A DNA stretch of 64,000 nucleotides, taken from JANXSS01 sp040385645. Its GTDB lineage: Bacteria > Pseudomonadota > Gammaproteobacteria > Burkholderiales > Burkholderiaceae_D. A program made the translations under genes and the position numbers. The notes under the pieces are model-generated. The model did no database searches, was not told the DNA's origin, and was given only the letters and a program-made list of their open reading frames with translations. The DNA lies in the NCBI GenBank assembly GCA_040385645.1, contig JAZKGZ010000003.1:1-64000 (forward strand). Reading direction: 5' to 3'. Below, piece by piece: positions 45,318-54,378 of the stretch (within the stretch, counting starts at the first letter, position 1; each line of letters opens with the position of its first letter).

Positions 45318-46547
45318 TCATCCGTTCAGACCGAGATTTTGTGCCCAGACCAAAGCGTCTTTGTGTGCCTGATTGACCTTGTCCGGACTGATAAAAAGCG
45401 ATTCGGCTAATTCCGCGATCGGACCATTGTCGAATTCACACGCTTCGGCCAGCTTCAGGAAAGGCCCGTACATACCCTGTCGGCTGAGCAGCGCCTGCGT
45501 AACCGGCTCGGACAGTTGAATCTGGTCCAGCACATCTTCCATCGGCACGCCGAGTAGTCGGTCGAGCAACGAAAACATACCTACCACGAATAGATTTTCG
45601 GCCTCGTTCTTGGGCAGAAATGCTGCACCGATCAGTTCCGCAAAACGTGCCCGCACGATGGCGGTCTGCATCAGAATGGCAGACTGGCCACCGGTCGATG
45701 CAGTGGCCAGCAGCACCGATAGCCAGCGGTAAAGCGGCGAATAACCAAGCATCGCCACAGCGTGGCGTAAAGACTGGATTTCGGTACCGAGGCCAAAACC
45801 AGCCGAATTAATGTAGCGCAGCAACTTGTAAGACAGCGCGGCATCACGCCGCAACACGTCTTCGAGCTGTCTTACATCGGCATTCTTACGAACCATATCC
45901 ATCAGTTGCAAGATCATTGCCTGCGCCGGGTTGATACTCTTGCCTTGATCAGCGCTGGTTTCGCGCGGCGTCAGATAAAGATTGCCGACAAAAGCATCGA
46001 GTCCGAGCGAAGCGCAGGAATCGAACTCCTGCCAGGTACGTACCTGCCGCGCGATCATGCGTACGGATGAATTCTTGAGCGTTGCGTAAATTTTCGCCTG
46101 GGTTGCAAAATCGGTCGTGGCGAAATGAATCTCCAGGTGTGTCGCCAGCGACAGCATGGTCTTGTCTTGGGTAATATCGGTCGCATCGGAGATAGCGATG
46201 CCAAACCCCTTGCTTCGCAGCCGCTTGACTGCCGCCAGAGTTTCCAGATCGCCCAGTTCGTGCAAGCGGATAATCAAAACAATATTTTTAGGTGGCAGCG
46301 CCAGCACTTCATCGCACTCGAGCAATGCCGGTGCGGCCTTAAGAAAAATCTTTAGCGCACCGAGCTGCCAGTGCTGCTCTTCATCCTGCAGTTGCGTTGC
46401 CGTGAAGCTGGCGAGCGCCCTGAAATCATCTGCATCGGTAGCGATTTCCCGATCCGAAAGTGGGTGTTGTACGGTAAATTCGAAACCGACGATCTGCTGT
46501 TTCGGATCGACCAGCGGCTCACGTACGAGAAAATTCAGATCATGCAT
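45318..46547 (-). CDS. Degenerate EAL-like plus HDOD domain protein
   Basis: A 409-residue YuxH-type protein. The N-terminal half is EAL-like but lacks a working EAL motif (FEF in VGFEFTVQHP), so it is unlikely to cut c-di-GMP. The C-terminal half is an HDOD domain: LEDVLRRDAALSYKLLRYIN, SAGFGLGTEIQSLRHAVAML and AELIGAAFLPKNEAENLFVV. HDOD domains act in signalling and polar or c-di-GMP-linked control. It follows cheY by 13 bases, where CheZ is found in many related clusters. Confidence 0.85.
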   Translation of the reverse strand: MHDLNFLVREPLVDPKQQIVGFEFTVQHPLSDREIATDADDFRALASFTATQLQDEEQHWQLGALKIFLKAAPALLECDEVLALPPKNIVLIIRLHELGDLETLAAVKRLRSKGFGIAISDATDITQDKTMLSLATHLEIHFATTDFATQAKIYATLKNSSVRMIARQVRTWQEFDSCASLGLDAFVGNLYLTPRETSADQGKSINPAQAMILQLMDMVRKNADVRQLEDVLRRDAALSYKLLRYINSAGFGLGTEIQSLRHAVAMLGYSPLYRWLSVLLATASTGGQSAILMQTAIVRARFAELIGAAFLPKNEAENLFVVGMFSLLDRLLGVPMEDVLDQIQLSEPVTQALLSRQGMYGPFLKLAEACEFDNGPIAELAESLFISPDKVNQAHKDALVWAQNLGLNG

Positions 46548-46560
46548 GGCGTGGGTTCAC

Positions 46561-46965
46561 TCAAGCGCCGGCAGCAGCCAGCTTCTCGAAAATTTTGCCC
46601 AGCTTTTCATCGAGCGTGGCAGCAGTGAACGGCTTAACGACGTATCCGCTGGCACCAGCCTGCGCTGCGGCGATGATGTTTTCTTTCTTGGCTTCAGCGG
46701 TCACCATCAGTACCGGCAGCTTCGACAGGGCCGGATCGGCACGAATGTTCTGCAACATCGTCAAGCCGTCCATGACCGGCATATTCCAATCCGAGACGAC
46801 GAAGTCGAACTTCTCGGCGCGTAGTTTAGACAATGCCATCGAGCCGTCCTCGGCTTCATCGACATTGGTATAACCCAGCTCCTTCAACAAATTACGAACG
46901 ATGCGGCGCATCGTGGAAAAATCGTCGACTACCAAGAATTTCATATTCGGATTGGGACCAGCCAT
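46561..46965 (-). CDS. cheY: Chemotaxis response regulator CheY (first copy)
   Basis: Single receiver domain of 134 residues that, when phosphorylated by CheA, binds the flagellar switch. Acidic pair VVDD, phospho-acceptor Asp in VVSDWNMPVMDGL, Thr in LMVTAEAKKENI and Lys in YVVKPF are all in place. ATG 46965 has GGAG five bases upstream. It closes the cheRDBY run. Confidence 0.95.
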   Translation of the reverse strand: MAGPNPNMKFLVVDDFSTMRRIVRNLLKELGYTNVDEAEDGSMALSKLRAEKFDFVVSDWNMPVMDGLTMLQNIRADPALSKLPVLMVTAEAKKENIIAAAQAGASGYVVKPFTAATLDEKLGKIFEKLAAAGA

Positions 46966-47077
46966 ATTGACTCCAATAAATAAATCGCGCTGCAACAGAA
47001 TTGCTTGCAATCACCTTATTATGCGCTTCACGCCGAAAAAAAGATGCTCCATTCGCGGATATGCGACATCTGTGGTG

Positions 47078-48154
47078 CTAAACGCGTAGAGAGCGGTTGC
47101 CATGTGTGGCCAGATACCCGAGGACCAAACCGGGCAAGGCTCGCAGCGGGCCGATATCTTGCACGCCCCCGACTGCGATAGCTTCGCGCGGCATGCCGAA
47201 CACGACACAGCTGGCCTCGTCTTGCGCAACCGTATAAGAGCCGGCGTTTTTCATCGCCAGCATGCCCAGTGCGCCATCTTTGCCCATGCCAGTCAGAATT
47301 ACGCCGACCGCATTTTTTCCTGCCGTTTGTGCACAAGAGTGAAACAACACATCAACCGACGGCCTATGCCGATTGACCGGTGCGCCTGTATCGAGCCGGG
47401 TGACGTAATTTGCGCCACTGCGCTCCAACATCAGGTGGGAATGACCCGGTGCGATGTAGGCATGGCCTGGCAAAATGCGTTCGCCGCCCTCGGATTCGCA
47501 TACTGCGATCTTGCACAGCCCGTCCAAGCGTTTGGCGAAGGACCGCGTGAAGCCTTCCGGCATGTGTTGAGTAATTAAAATACCCGGGCAATCGGGCGGC
47601 ATCTGCACCAAAAATTCCCGTATTGCTTCGGTGCCGCCGGTAGAAGCACCGATGATGATCAGTTTTTCACTACTCGTGAGTGGGTTACGTATCGATGGTA
47701 ATACGTTACTCTCGGTTGCCGAGCTGTTTGCTGCACTGGCGCGTGGACGAAGCTTAGCCTTGGCTGCGGCACGAATCTTGTCAGCGATGATTTGCGTGTA
47801 TTCCAGCATGCCGCTTTGAATGGAAATCTTAGGTTTGGTCACGAAATCGACGGCACCCAGTTCGAGTGCGCGTAAAGTAATTTCGGAGCCGCGTTCGGTC
47901 AGTGAAGACACCATCACCACCGGCATCGGCCGCAGACGCATGAGCTTTTCCAGAAAATCCAGCCCATCCATACGTGGCATTTCCACATCGAGCGTGAGCA
48001 CATCCGGATTGGTTTGCTTGATTAAGTCACGCGCCACCAGCGGGTCGGGTGCTAGGCCCACCACTTCCATATCCGGTTGGCTATTGATAATTTCCGCCAT
48101 CACACTGCGGATCAACGCTGAATCGTCGACGATGAGAACCCTGATTGTCATCAT
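47078..48154 (-). CDS. cheB: Chemotaxis methylesterase CheB
   Basis: Removes methyl groups from chemoreceptors and deamidates them, giving adaptation. The 358-residue protein has an N-terminal receiver (Asp in LTLDVEMPRMDGLDFL) and a C-terminal methylesterase with the catalytic Ser in IGASTGGTEAI, His in ITQHMPEGFT and Asp in GMGKDGALGM. It follows cheD by 31 bases. Confidence 0.96.
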   Translation of the reverse strand: MMTIRVLIVDDSALIRSVMAEIINSQPDMEVVGLAPDPLVARDLIKQTNPDVLTLDVEMPRMDGLDFLEKLMRLRPMPVVMVSSLTERGSEITLRALELGAVDFVTKPKISIQSGMLEYTQIIADKIRAAAKAKLRPRASAANSSATESNVLPSIRNPLTSSEKLIIIGASTGGTEAIREFLVQMPPDCPGILITQHMPEGFTRSFAKRLDGLCKIAVCESEGGERILPGHAYIAPGHSHLMLERSGANYVTRLDTGAPVNRHRPSVDVLFHSCAQTAGKNAVGVILTGMGKDGALGMLAMKNAGSYTVAQDEASCVVFGMPREAIAVGGVQDIGPLRALPGLVLGYLATHGNRSLRV

Positions 48155-48185
48155 GCACTTTCGTGGAAACTACAAACCATCTGCA

Positions 48186-48791
48186 TCAAAATAGATCGAC
48201 CGAGCCGGCGACATCGCTGGTCTGTATTCGGCTGGCGTAGTCTTGCTCGCGATTGACCAAAGTGTTGTTGTTGAGCTGCCTGAGTTTTCGCACCAGCACC
48301 TTTCCACTACGCGGAAAAAAATAAACTTTGCGTGGGTGAATGTCATTGAGATCTTCAGCGACGATGCGGATATTTTCTGCGTGCAGATATTCACGCACGA
48401 ATCGCGCATTACGTTCGCCGACATTCATTGCCGTCAGGCCGCGCAACACGTTACCGCCACCGAATACCTTGGCTTCCAGGTTTTCCCGACGTGCACCAGA
48501 TTTCAACAGCTCATTGATCAACACTTCCATGGCATGAGTGCCGTACCGGGTCGATGCCGATACCGGACTATCCGCATCGCCGCTATCGGGCAGCATGAAA
48601 TGGTTCATGCCACCGACGCCATTGACGCGGTCCCGCATGCATGCCGATACACACGAACCGAGTACTGTAACGATCAACATGTCCTTGGCGGTGAAATAAA
48701 ACTCACCCGGCAAGATTTTTGCAGCGTCGCGGTCGAAAGTACGATCGAAATAAACATTTGTCGACAATTGCTCATGCGCCTGGCCGGTCAT
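48186..48791 (-). CDS. cheD: Chemoreceptor glutamine deamidase CheD
   Basis: Deamidates glutamines on chemoreceptors. The 201-residue protein contains the catalytic Cys in VTVLGSCVSACMRD, the His in GGMNHFMLP and the Thr-containing EAKVFGGGNVLRGLTAMNVG. It overlaps cheR by four bases (ATGA), as in many betaproteobacterial che operons. Confidence 0.95.
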   Translation of the reverse strand: MTGQAHEQLSTNVYFDRTFDRDAAKILPGEFYFTAKDMLIVTVLGSCVSACMRDRVNGVGGMNHFMLPDSGDADSPVSASTRYGTHAMEVLINELLKSGARRENLEAKVFGGGNVLRGLTAMNVGERNARFVREYLHAENIRIVAEDLNDIHPRKVYFFPRSGKVLVRKLRQLNNNTLVNREQDYASRIQTSDVAGSVDLF

Positions 48792-49663
48792 CGGTTTGCA
48801 CTACCCGGCGCAAGCACCCTGCTCTTTTGCAAGGTGTAGACGGTTTTTCCGCGCAGCTTGAACGCATCCGATACATACAAAAAGTTTTCGGAATGGCCGG
48901 CAAAGAGTAGTGCATCGTGTTTCATCAACGGTGCGAAGCGTGCCAGGATTTTGCTCTGCGTTGGCTTGTCAAAATAAATCATGACGTTGCGGCAAAAAAT
49001 TACGTCGAAAGGTCCTTTCAAGGCCCAGCCGTCGGCTAACAAATTTAGTTGCTGGAAAGTGATGAGTTTGCGTAACTCCGGGCGCACACGAGCCAAGCCT
49101 TCCTGCGCGCCACGACCTTTTTGAAAGAACCGCCGCATGCGCTCGGGAGCGAGCTTGTCGAGACGGTCCATGCTATAGACGCCATTGGCGCCGGCCGCCA
49201 GTACGTTCGTATCGATATCGGTTGCGATAATACGTACCGGCGGCGTCAACGTATTAAACGCTTCACAGGCCGTCATGGCAATCGAGTACGGCTCTTCGCC
49301 GGTCGAACTAGCCGAACACCAAACGTCGATCGGATCTTTTGCGGTTTTGAAATGTGCGGCAAGTAGGGGGAAGTGATGTGCCTCCCTGAAAAACGATGTC
49401 AGATTGGTAGTCAATGCATTCGTGAACGCCTGCCACTCCTGCTCGTCATTACCGGCTTCCAAGCCGTCGAGATATTCAGAAAAAGAGGATATACCCATCA
49501 CACGCAGGCGTCGCGCAAGACGGCTGTACACCATCTGTTGCTTGCTTTCGGCAAGTGCGATGCCGGCTTTGCAGTGAATTAGCGCACGCACACGCTCGAA
49601 ATCCCGGGGCGTGAAAGCAAATTCTTTTACAGTATCGCTACGGTTGTTTAAAGCTGCATTCAT
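48788..49663 (-). CDS. cheR: Chemoreceptor methyltransferase CheR
   Basis: Adds methyl groups from SAM to chemoreceptor glutamates. The 291-residue protein shows the N-terminal helical domain and SAM-binding signature DVWCSASSTGEEPYSIAMTA, IIATDIDTNVLAAG, and GPFDVIFCRNVMIYFDKPTQ. It is followed by cheD with overlap. Confidence 0.96.
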   Translation of the reverse strand: MNAALNNRSDTVKEFAFTPRDFERVRALIHCKAGIALAESKQQMVYSRLARRLRVMGISSFSEYLDGLEAGNDEQEWQAFTNALTTNLTSFFREAHHFPLLAAHFKTAKDPIDVWCSASSTGEEPYSIAMTACEAFNTLTPPVRIIATDIDTNVLAAGANGVYSMDRLDKLAPERMRRFFQKGRGAQEGLARVRPELRKLITFQQLNLLADGWALKGPFDVIFCRNVMIYFDKPTQSKILARFAPLMKHDALLFAGHSENFLYVSDAFKLRGKTVYTLQKSRVLAPGSANR

Positions 49664-49682
49664 GCCAAGTTTTCCATGTTAT

Positions 49683-51245
49683 TCAACCGCCCGCCGAACG
49701 ATAACCGATACGAAAACCACCCCAGTGTCGACCGCTGACACGGATCGGTGCCGACAGATCGTGCATGACTTCGCCGGTATCGCGCTTATAAGTTTGCAGT
49801 AAGAATGGTTCGGTACTGGAGCCGCAACGACTGCCAGTGCGGTCGGTGAAAATGCGTTTAGTACGATTGTTCGCCAGATCTTTGTCGTAATCCCCGGTAA
49901 GCGGCTGAGAAAACTTACGGTTATGCGTCGGAAAATAGCCGTTGCTGTCGACTGCACCGGCGTAGGCCAGCTGCGGCGTGGCAGCTAATATCGCTTCCTG
50001 CAGCGCCGGCAGTACTTGATCTGTAAAGGCGTCGAACTGCGACGTATGCTTTTGCGGATTCGTATTCGGGATGGGGACGTAAGTTCGGTCAAACAATGCT
50101 TGACTACTGATCCGGCCGGTTGCGACTGCTTGTTCAAACAGTTTTTCGATTTGCGATGCGGCTGTCTGTGCGAGCTCGCGAATATGGTCATGGGGCGTAC
50201 CGACGCCGGCAGCGGCAGTTGCCTTGAAAAGCGTTTCGGCATGCTCTGTCAGTTGCATCGCCGATTTACCAGCACGTGGCAAAGATTCTTCAGTCGCCAA
50301 CATGCTGTCGCGAATTTTTAATACCGACTCCGAAATTCGATGTGTCGTCTCGACATTTGCTTTGAAGGCTGTAGCGATGGCAGCGATCTGCTGTTCGGAA
50401 ACATTTGCCGATTCCTCAATCTTTTCGAGCACCGTATGCATTTGCCTGACATTTTCCGAAGCCTGTATCACGGTGGTGGTCATTGCAGCCATGCCGTTGG
50501 CTGCCGCCTCCGCCTTGTCGGTCACGGCCGACACGATAGTGCCGATTTCGTCGGTTGCTTCGCGAGTACGCTGCGCCAGCATTCGAACTTCGCTGGCTAC
50601 AACGGCGAAACCGCGGCCGTACTCGCCGGCGCGTGCCGCTTCGATCGCCGCATTTAACGCCAGCAGATTGGTACGCGCGGCAATTTCTTTGATGGTCTCG
50701 GTCACGCCGTGAATTTGCCACGACTGTTTCTTCAATGCATCCATCAGTATCGAAGCGCTATCGGCTTCCTCACGCGCGCGATCGATCCTGGTCAAGCCTC
50801 GATCGACCTCGACACGTCCTGCCTCACTAAAATTACGCACATCCACAGCGACAGCCGACGCCTGGTCGGCATCTTTAACCAAACGTTTCATGACGCGATC
50901 GTTTTTTTCGGTATCGCGAGCGATATCGTTCGCGTCTGCCACGTTTGATTCCACTTTCTTTTTGACGGAATCGATGAAAAAAGCAGTTTCGGCTGCACCG
51001 ATCATCATGTGGTCGGTTTGGTTACCCACAGAGGCTGCAAACTTCCGGTGTCGCACCTGACCGCTGCGTATATGGACAATAACGACGACGGAAGCCGCCA
51101 GGCCGACTAACATGCTCACGAGCACCGGCTGCGCCTGCATCAGGCCGCTGTGCCAGCCAAGTGCGCCAATGGCAGCGCTGACTGATAAAACCAGTGCACT
51201 GACGACCGCAATACGTGCTGCAATACGTGCCACGTTCTGAGCCAT
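49683..51245 (-). CDS. Methyl-accepting chemotaxis protein with C-terminal sensory domain
   Basis: Chemoreceptor of 520 residues. Two N-terminal membrane helices lie close together (VVSALVLSVSAAIGALG and VSMLVGLAASVVVIVHI) with almost no periplasmic part. The signalling hairpin is intact: LLALNAAIEAARAGEYGRGF followed by AVVASEVRMLAQRTREATDE. After the signalling domain comes an extra C-terminal Cache-like domain (TPQLAYAGAVDSNGYFPTHN, LLQTYKRDTGEVMHDLSAPI), which suggests cytoplasmic sensing. I prefer ATG 51245 (AGGA upstream); ATG 51341 would overlap cheW by 20 bases. Confidence 0.88.
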   Translation of the reverse strand: MAQNVARIAARIAVVSALVLSVSAAIGALGWHSGLMQAQPVLVSMLVGLAASVVVIVHIRSGQVRHRKFAASVGNQTDHMMIGAAETAFFIDSVKKKVESNVADANDIARDTEKNDRVMKRLVKDADQASAVAVDVRNFSEAGRVEVDRGLTRIDRAREEADSASILMDALKKQSWQIHGVTETIKEIAARTNLLALNAAIEAARAGEYGRGFAVVASEVRMLAQRTREATDEIGTIVSAVTDKAEAAANGMAAMTTTVIQASENVRQMHTVLEKIEESANVSEQQIAAIATAFKANVETTHRISESVLKIRDSMLATEESLPRAGKSAMQLTEHAETLFKATAAAGVGTPHDHIRELAQTAASQIEKLFEQAVATGRISSQALFDRTYVPIPNTNPQKHTSQFDAFTDQVLPALQEAILAATPQLAYAGAVDSNGYFPTHNRKFSQPLTGDYDKDLANNRTKRIFTDRTGSRCGSSTEPFLLQTYKRDTGEVMHDLSAPIRVSGRHWGGFRIGYRSAGG

Positions 51246-51321
51246 GCCGTATTTCCTGTCTTCCAGATGCTTCGTTATTGTCTGGTTGCTGATTGCGCCT
51301 TCACCGCCTACGAAGGTTCGG

Positions 51322-51801
51322 TTATGCAGCGACGCTTTCATTGAGTCCCATTTCGGCGCTCGACATCAATTTATCGATATCGATCAGGATCAGCATGCGC
51401 TCGTCCAGAGTGCCCAGGCCGGTCAGATAATCGGTATTGAAGGTAGTACCCATTTCCGGTGCCGGCTTGATTTGTTCGGCACCCAGCGTGATGACGTCAG
51501 AAACACTATCGACGACCATCCCCATGATGCGCCCACCGATATTGAGAATAATGACGACCGTAAACTGGTCGTAAGTCGGCTCGCCGAGTTTGAACTTGAT
51601 GCGCATATCGACGATCGGCACGATGATGCCTCGCAGATTGACCACGCCCTTGACGAATTCGGGTGCATTGGCGATGCGCGTCACTTGTTCGTAGCCACGA
51701 ATTTCTTGCACTTTCAAGATATCGATGCCGTATTCCTCCTGGCCCAGGGTAAAAGCGAGAAATTCATTGTCGGAAGTACCGAATTTTTTTGCATCGAGCA
51801 T
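51322..51801 (-). CDS. cheW: Chemotaxis coupling protein CheW
   Basis: Adaptor linking chemoreceptors to CheA. The 159-residue protein has FLAFTLGQEEYGIDILKVQE, NLRGIIVPIVDMRIKF and VVDSVSDVITLGAEQIKPAP, all standard. It lies 7 bases after cheA. Confidence 0.96.
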   Translation of the reverse strand: MLDAKKFGTSDNEFLAFTLGQEEYGIDILKVQEIRGYEQVTRIANAPEFVKGVVNLRGIIVPIVDMRIKFKLGEPTYDQFTVVIILNIGGRIMGMVVDSVSDVITLGAEQIKPAPEMGTTFNTDYLTGLGTLDERMLILIDIDKLMSSAEMGLNESVAA

Positions 51802-51808
51802 GCTGTCC

Positions 51809-53989
51809 TCAACTGGAAATTAGTGCTTCGTCAGCCAGGCGCTGGCTGGAGCGGATCAACGCGGAAACATCGACGATCAGCGATACGCCGCCGTCGCCAA
51901 GAATGGTCGCCCCGGAAATACCGGCGACCTTGCGATAGTTCGATTCGAGATTTTTCACCACCACCTGCTGCTGGCCCACGAGATCATCGACGAACAGTGC
52001 TACTTTGCGTGCGTCGGACTCCAGTATCACGACGATGCCGTCCGAAGGTTGCAGATACCGTGGCGTGATGCCGAACATTTCATACAGCGGCACCAAAGGC
52101 AGATATTCACCCCGCACCTTGACCACTCGCCCCTGGCCGCTTATTTCTTTCACGTCGGCTGCCAACGGTTGCAGCGACTCCACGACATAACCGAGGGGCA
52201 GGATGTAGATTTCTTCGCCAACGCGCACGGACATGCCATCGAGAATTGCCAACGTCAACGGTAATGAAATCGAGATCGTGGTGCCGAAGCCGGCAGCGGA
52301 GCGGATCTCGACCAGCCCTCCCATGGCACTGATATTGCGCTTGACCACATCCATGCCGACGCCCCGCCCGGAAATATCGGTGACTTCCTCGGCCGTGGAA
52401 AAACCGGGTGCGAAAATAAGGTGCCATACGTCGGCATCGGGCATAGCGTCGCTCACGGCCAGCCCACGCTCCACCGCTTTCGCCAGAATACGTTCGCGGC
52501 TCAAGCCGCCGCCATCGTCGTTGACCTCGATGACGATATTGCCGCCCTGATGGCTGGCCGACAACGACAGTCGGCCTGTCTCGTTCTTACCGGCGGCGAG
52601 ACGTTGTGCCGGTAGTTCGATACCATGGTCGATGCTATTGCGCACCAAGTGCGTAAGTGGATCGATGATGCGTTCGATCAAGCCCTTGTCGAGTTCGGTC
52701 GCAGCGCCGACGGTAACGAACTCAACTTTTTTGCCGAGCTTGCCGGCCAGATCGCGCACCATTCGCGGAAAACGGGAAAACACATAATCCATCGGCATCA
52801 TCCGAATCGACATCACCGCTTCCTGCAGATCGCGGGTATTGCGGGTGAGCTGGCTGACGTTGTTAAGCAAACGCTCGTGGCGCATCGGGTCGAGGTTGTC
52901 GGTACGCTGCTCGATCATCGCCTGGGTGATGACCAGTTCACCAACCAGGTTAATGAGCTGGTCAACTTTCTCGATACTCACGCGAATCGAGCTTGATTCA
53001 CTACCAGCCGTATTACGCTCTGGCTCCCGCCGAGCAGCAGCCGGCTTGACGTCATTGACGACATCGTCCGTCTGATTGGTCTGTAGAGCCTGCGCCGGTA
53101 CGGCCAACGCTGTAAACGGGGCGAAGAACCCGTAACCCTGGGCCGCTTCCCATGCCTTTTCTGCGGCTAATTCATGCTCGGCCAACAGGAGCGAGCCAGC
53201 CATCTGCACAGGGTTCATCGGCTCAAAAAATCCGAAACCCTGGTTCGCCTCCGTCGGGCTCACCGACTCACGGGTGGCAGCGGAGCAGGAAGCATCGATG
53301 GCTTCCTCGACGATCGTCAAATCTTCCGGCTCGAGGAGAAAAGCGCAGATTGCGATCACTTCTTCGGTGCTGCTGGCAGTATCGAGGGTCAGCACTGTGG
53401 TGCCGGTAGTAGTGCCATGGCGTGCGAGTAAGCCCAGGCGCGTCAGCTCCGAAGCCAGTACATCCAGATCGGTAACCGACATCGTTGGCAAGCCAATGCG
53501 CAATCGACGCATGCCGAGCTGCACAGCCGAGTCAACGTGCCCGGCAACGCTCCCAGCGTTGCGCGCGGCCGGCTTACCGACATTGGTACCATCGAGCGTT
53601 GCGGCATGCGCCAGCACTTCCAGGCGCGCACGAATCGCAGCGACAGTCACTTGATTGACCGGCGTCTTCAAGCGGTGGCCGTCGAGTTGCATCTTCAAGA
53701 CATCCTTGGCTTCCAAGAATGCATCCACGTGCTCGGCGGTCAATGCCAATTCGCCTTTACGGATCAAATCCAGCAAGGTTTCCAGCACATGCGTGATGTC
53801 GGTCAGATCGGTGATGCCGAACGTGCCGGCACCGCCTTTGATCGAATGCGCTGCCCGAAAGATGGCATTCATATCTTCGTCGTTAGGCGCAGAAAGATCG
53901 ATCGCCAGTAACAGCTTTTCCATTTCCGCCAGCAGTTCTTCGGTTTCATCGAAGAACACCTGAAAGAACTGACGCATGTCGATTGTCAT
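51809..53989 (-). CDS. cheA: Chemotaxis histidine kinase CheA
   Basis: Central chemotaxis kinase of 726 residues that phosphorylates CheY and CheB. P1 holds the phospho-accepting His48 in FRAAHSIKGGAGTFG. A P2 region for response-regulator binding follows. A linker with repeated FGFFEPM/YGFFAPF segments precedes P3 (SIRVSIEKVDQLINLVGELV). P4 ATPase has LTHLVRNSIDHGIE, VNDDGGGLSRERI and DISGRGVGMDVVKRNI. P5 is CheW-like. The FF-PF repeats in the linker are unusual. It shares one base with the next cheY. Confidence 0.96.
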   Translation of the reverse strand: MTIDMRQFFQVFFDETEELLAEMEKLLLAIDLSAPNDEDMNAIFRAAHSIKGGAGTFGITDLTDITHVLETLLDLIRKGELALTAEHVDAFLEAKDVLKMQLDGHRLKTPVNQVTVAAIRARLEVLAHAATLDGTNVGKPAARNAGSVAGHVDSAVQLGMRRLRIGLPTMSVTDLDVLASELTRLGLLARHGTTTGTTVLTLDTASSTEEVIAICAFLLEPEDLTIVEEAIDASCSAATRESVSPTEANQGFGFFEPMNPVQMAGSLLLAEHELAAEKAWEAAQGYGFFAPFTALAVPAQALQTNQTDDVVNDVKPAAARREPERNTAGSESSSIRVSIEKVDQLINLVGELVITQAMIEQRTDNLDPMRHERLLNNVSQLTRNTRDLQEAVMSIRMMPMDYVFSRFPRMVRDLAGKLGKKVEFVTVGAATELDKGLIERIIDPLTHLVRNSIDHGIELPAQRLAAGKNETGRLSLSASHQGGNIVIEVNDDGGGLSRERILAKAVERGLAVSDAMPDADVWHLIFAPGFSTAEEVTDISGRGVGMDVVKRNISAMGGLVEIRSAAGFGTTISISLPLTLAILDGMSVRVGEEIYILPLGYVVESLQPLAADVKEISGQGRVVKVRGEYLPLVPLYEMFGITPRYLQPSDGIVVILESDARKVALFVDDLVGQQQVVVKNLESNYRKVAGISGATILGDGGVSLIVDVSALIRSSQRLADEALISS

Positions 53990-54360
53990 TATCCGATCAC
54001 TTTTTTGACGACTTCGATCAAGCGCTGGGGGTCGAAAGGCTTGACCAGCCAGCCGTTGGCACCGGCTGCTTTACCTTTCGATTTCATCTCGTCGCTGGAC
54101 TCGGTGGTCAGCATCAGGATCGGCACCTTTTGATAAGTCGACAGGGCGCGTAGCGCACGGATCAGCGCCAATCCATCCAGGCGCGGCATGTTCTGGTCTG
54201 TCAACACCAAGTCGAACACTTGAACCCGTGCCTTTTCCAAACCGTCCTGCCCGTCCACCGCTTCCGTCACCAGGTAGCCTGCTGCACGCAGGCTGAAGGC
54301 TACCATTTGTCGCAACGATGCCGAATCATCCACTGCCAGTATTGTTTTCGTCATGTCCAC
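53989..54360 (-). CDS. CheY-like response regulator (second copy)
   Basis: A 123-residue receiver with VDDSASLRQM, phospho-acceptor Asp in LVLTDQNMPRLDGLAL, Thr in LMLTTESSDEMKSKGKAAGA and Lys in WLVKPFDPQRLIEV. Its stop shares a base with the cheA start. It may act as a phosphate sink or on another target; with two CheY proteins, which one binds the motor cannot be told from sequence alone. Confidence 0.92.
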   Translation of the reverse strand: MDMTKTILAVDDSASLRQMVAFSLRAAGYLVTEAVDGQDGLEKARVQVFDLVLTDQNMPRLDGLALIRALRALSTYQKVPILMLTTESSDEMKSKGKAAGANGWLVKPFDPQRLIEVVKKVIG

Positions 54361-54378
54361 TCCTGCAATCCGTTACCT

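Noticed and set aside
45153..45410. Plus-strand frame between flhB and the HDOD gene
   Set aside because: Partly antisense to the HDOD gene and without a recognisable protein; the gap is more likely a promoter region.
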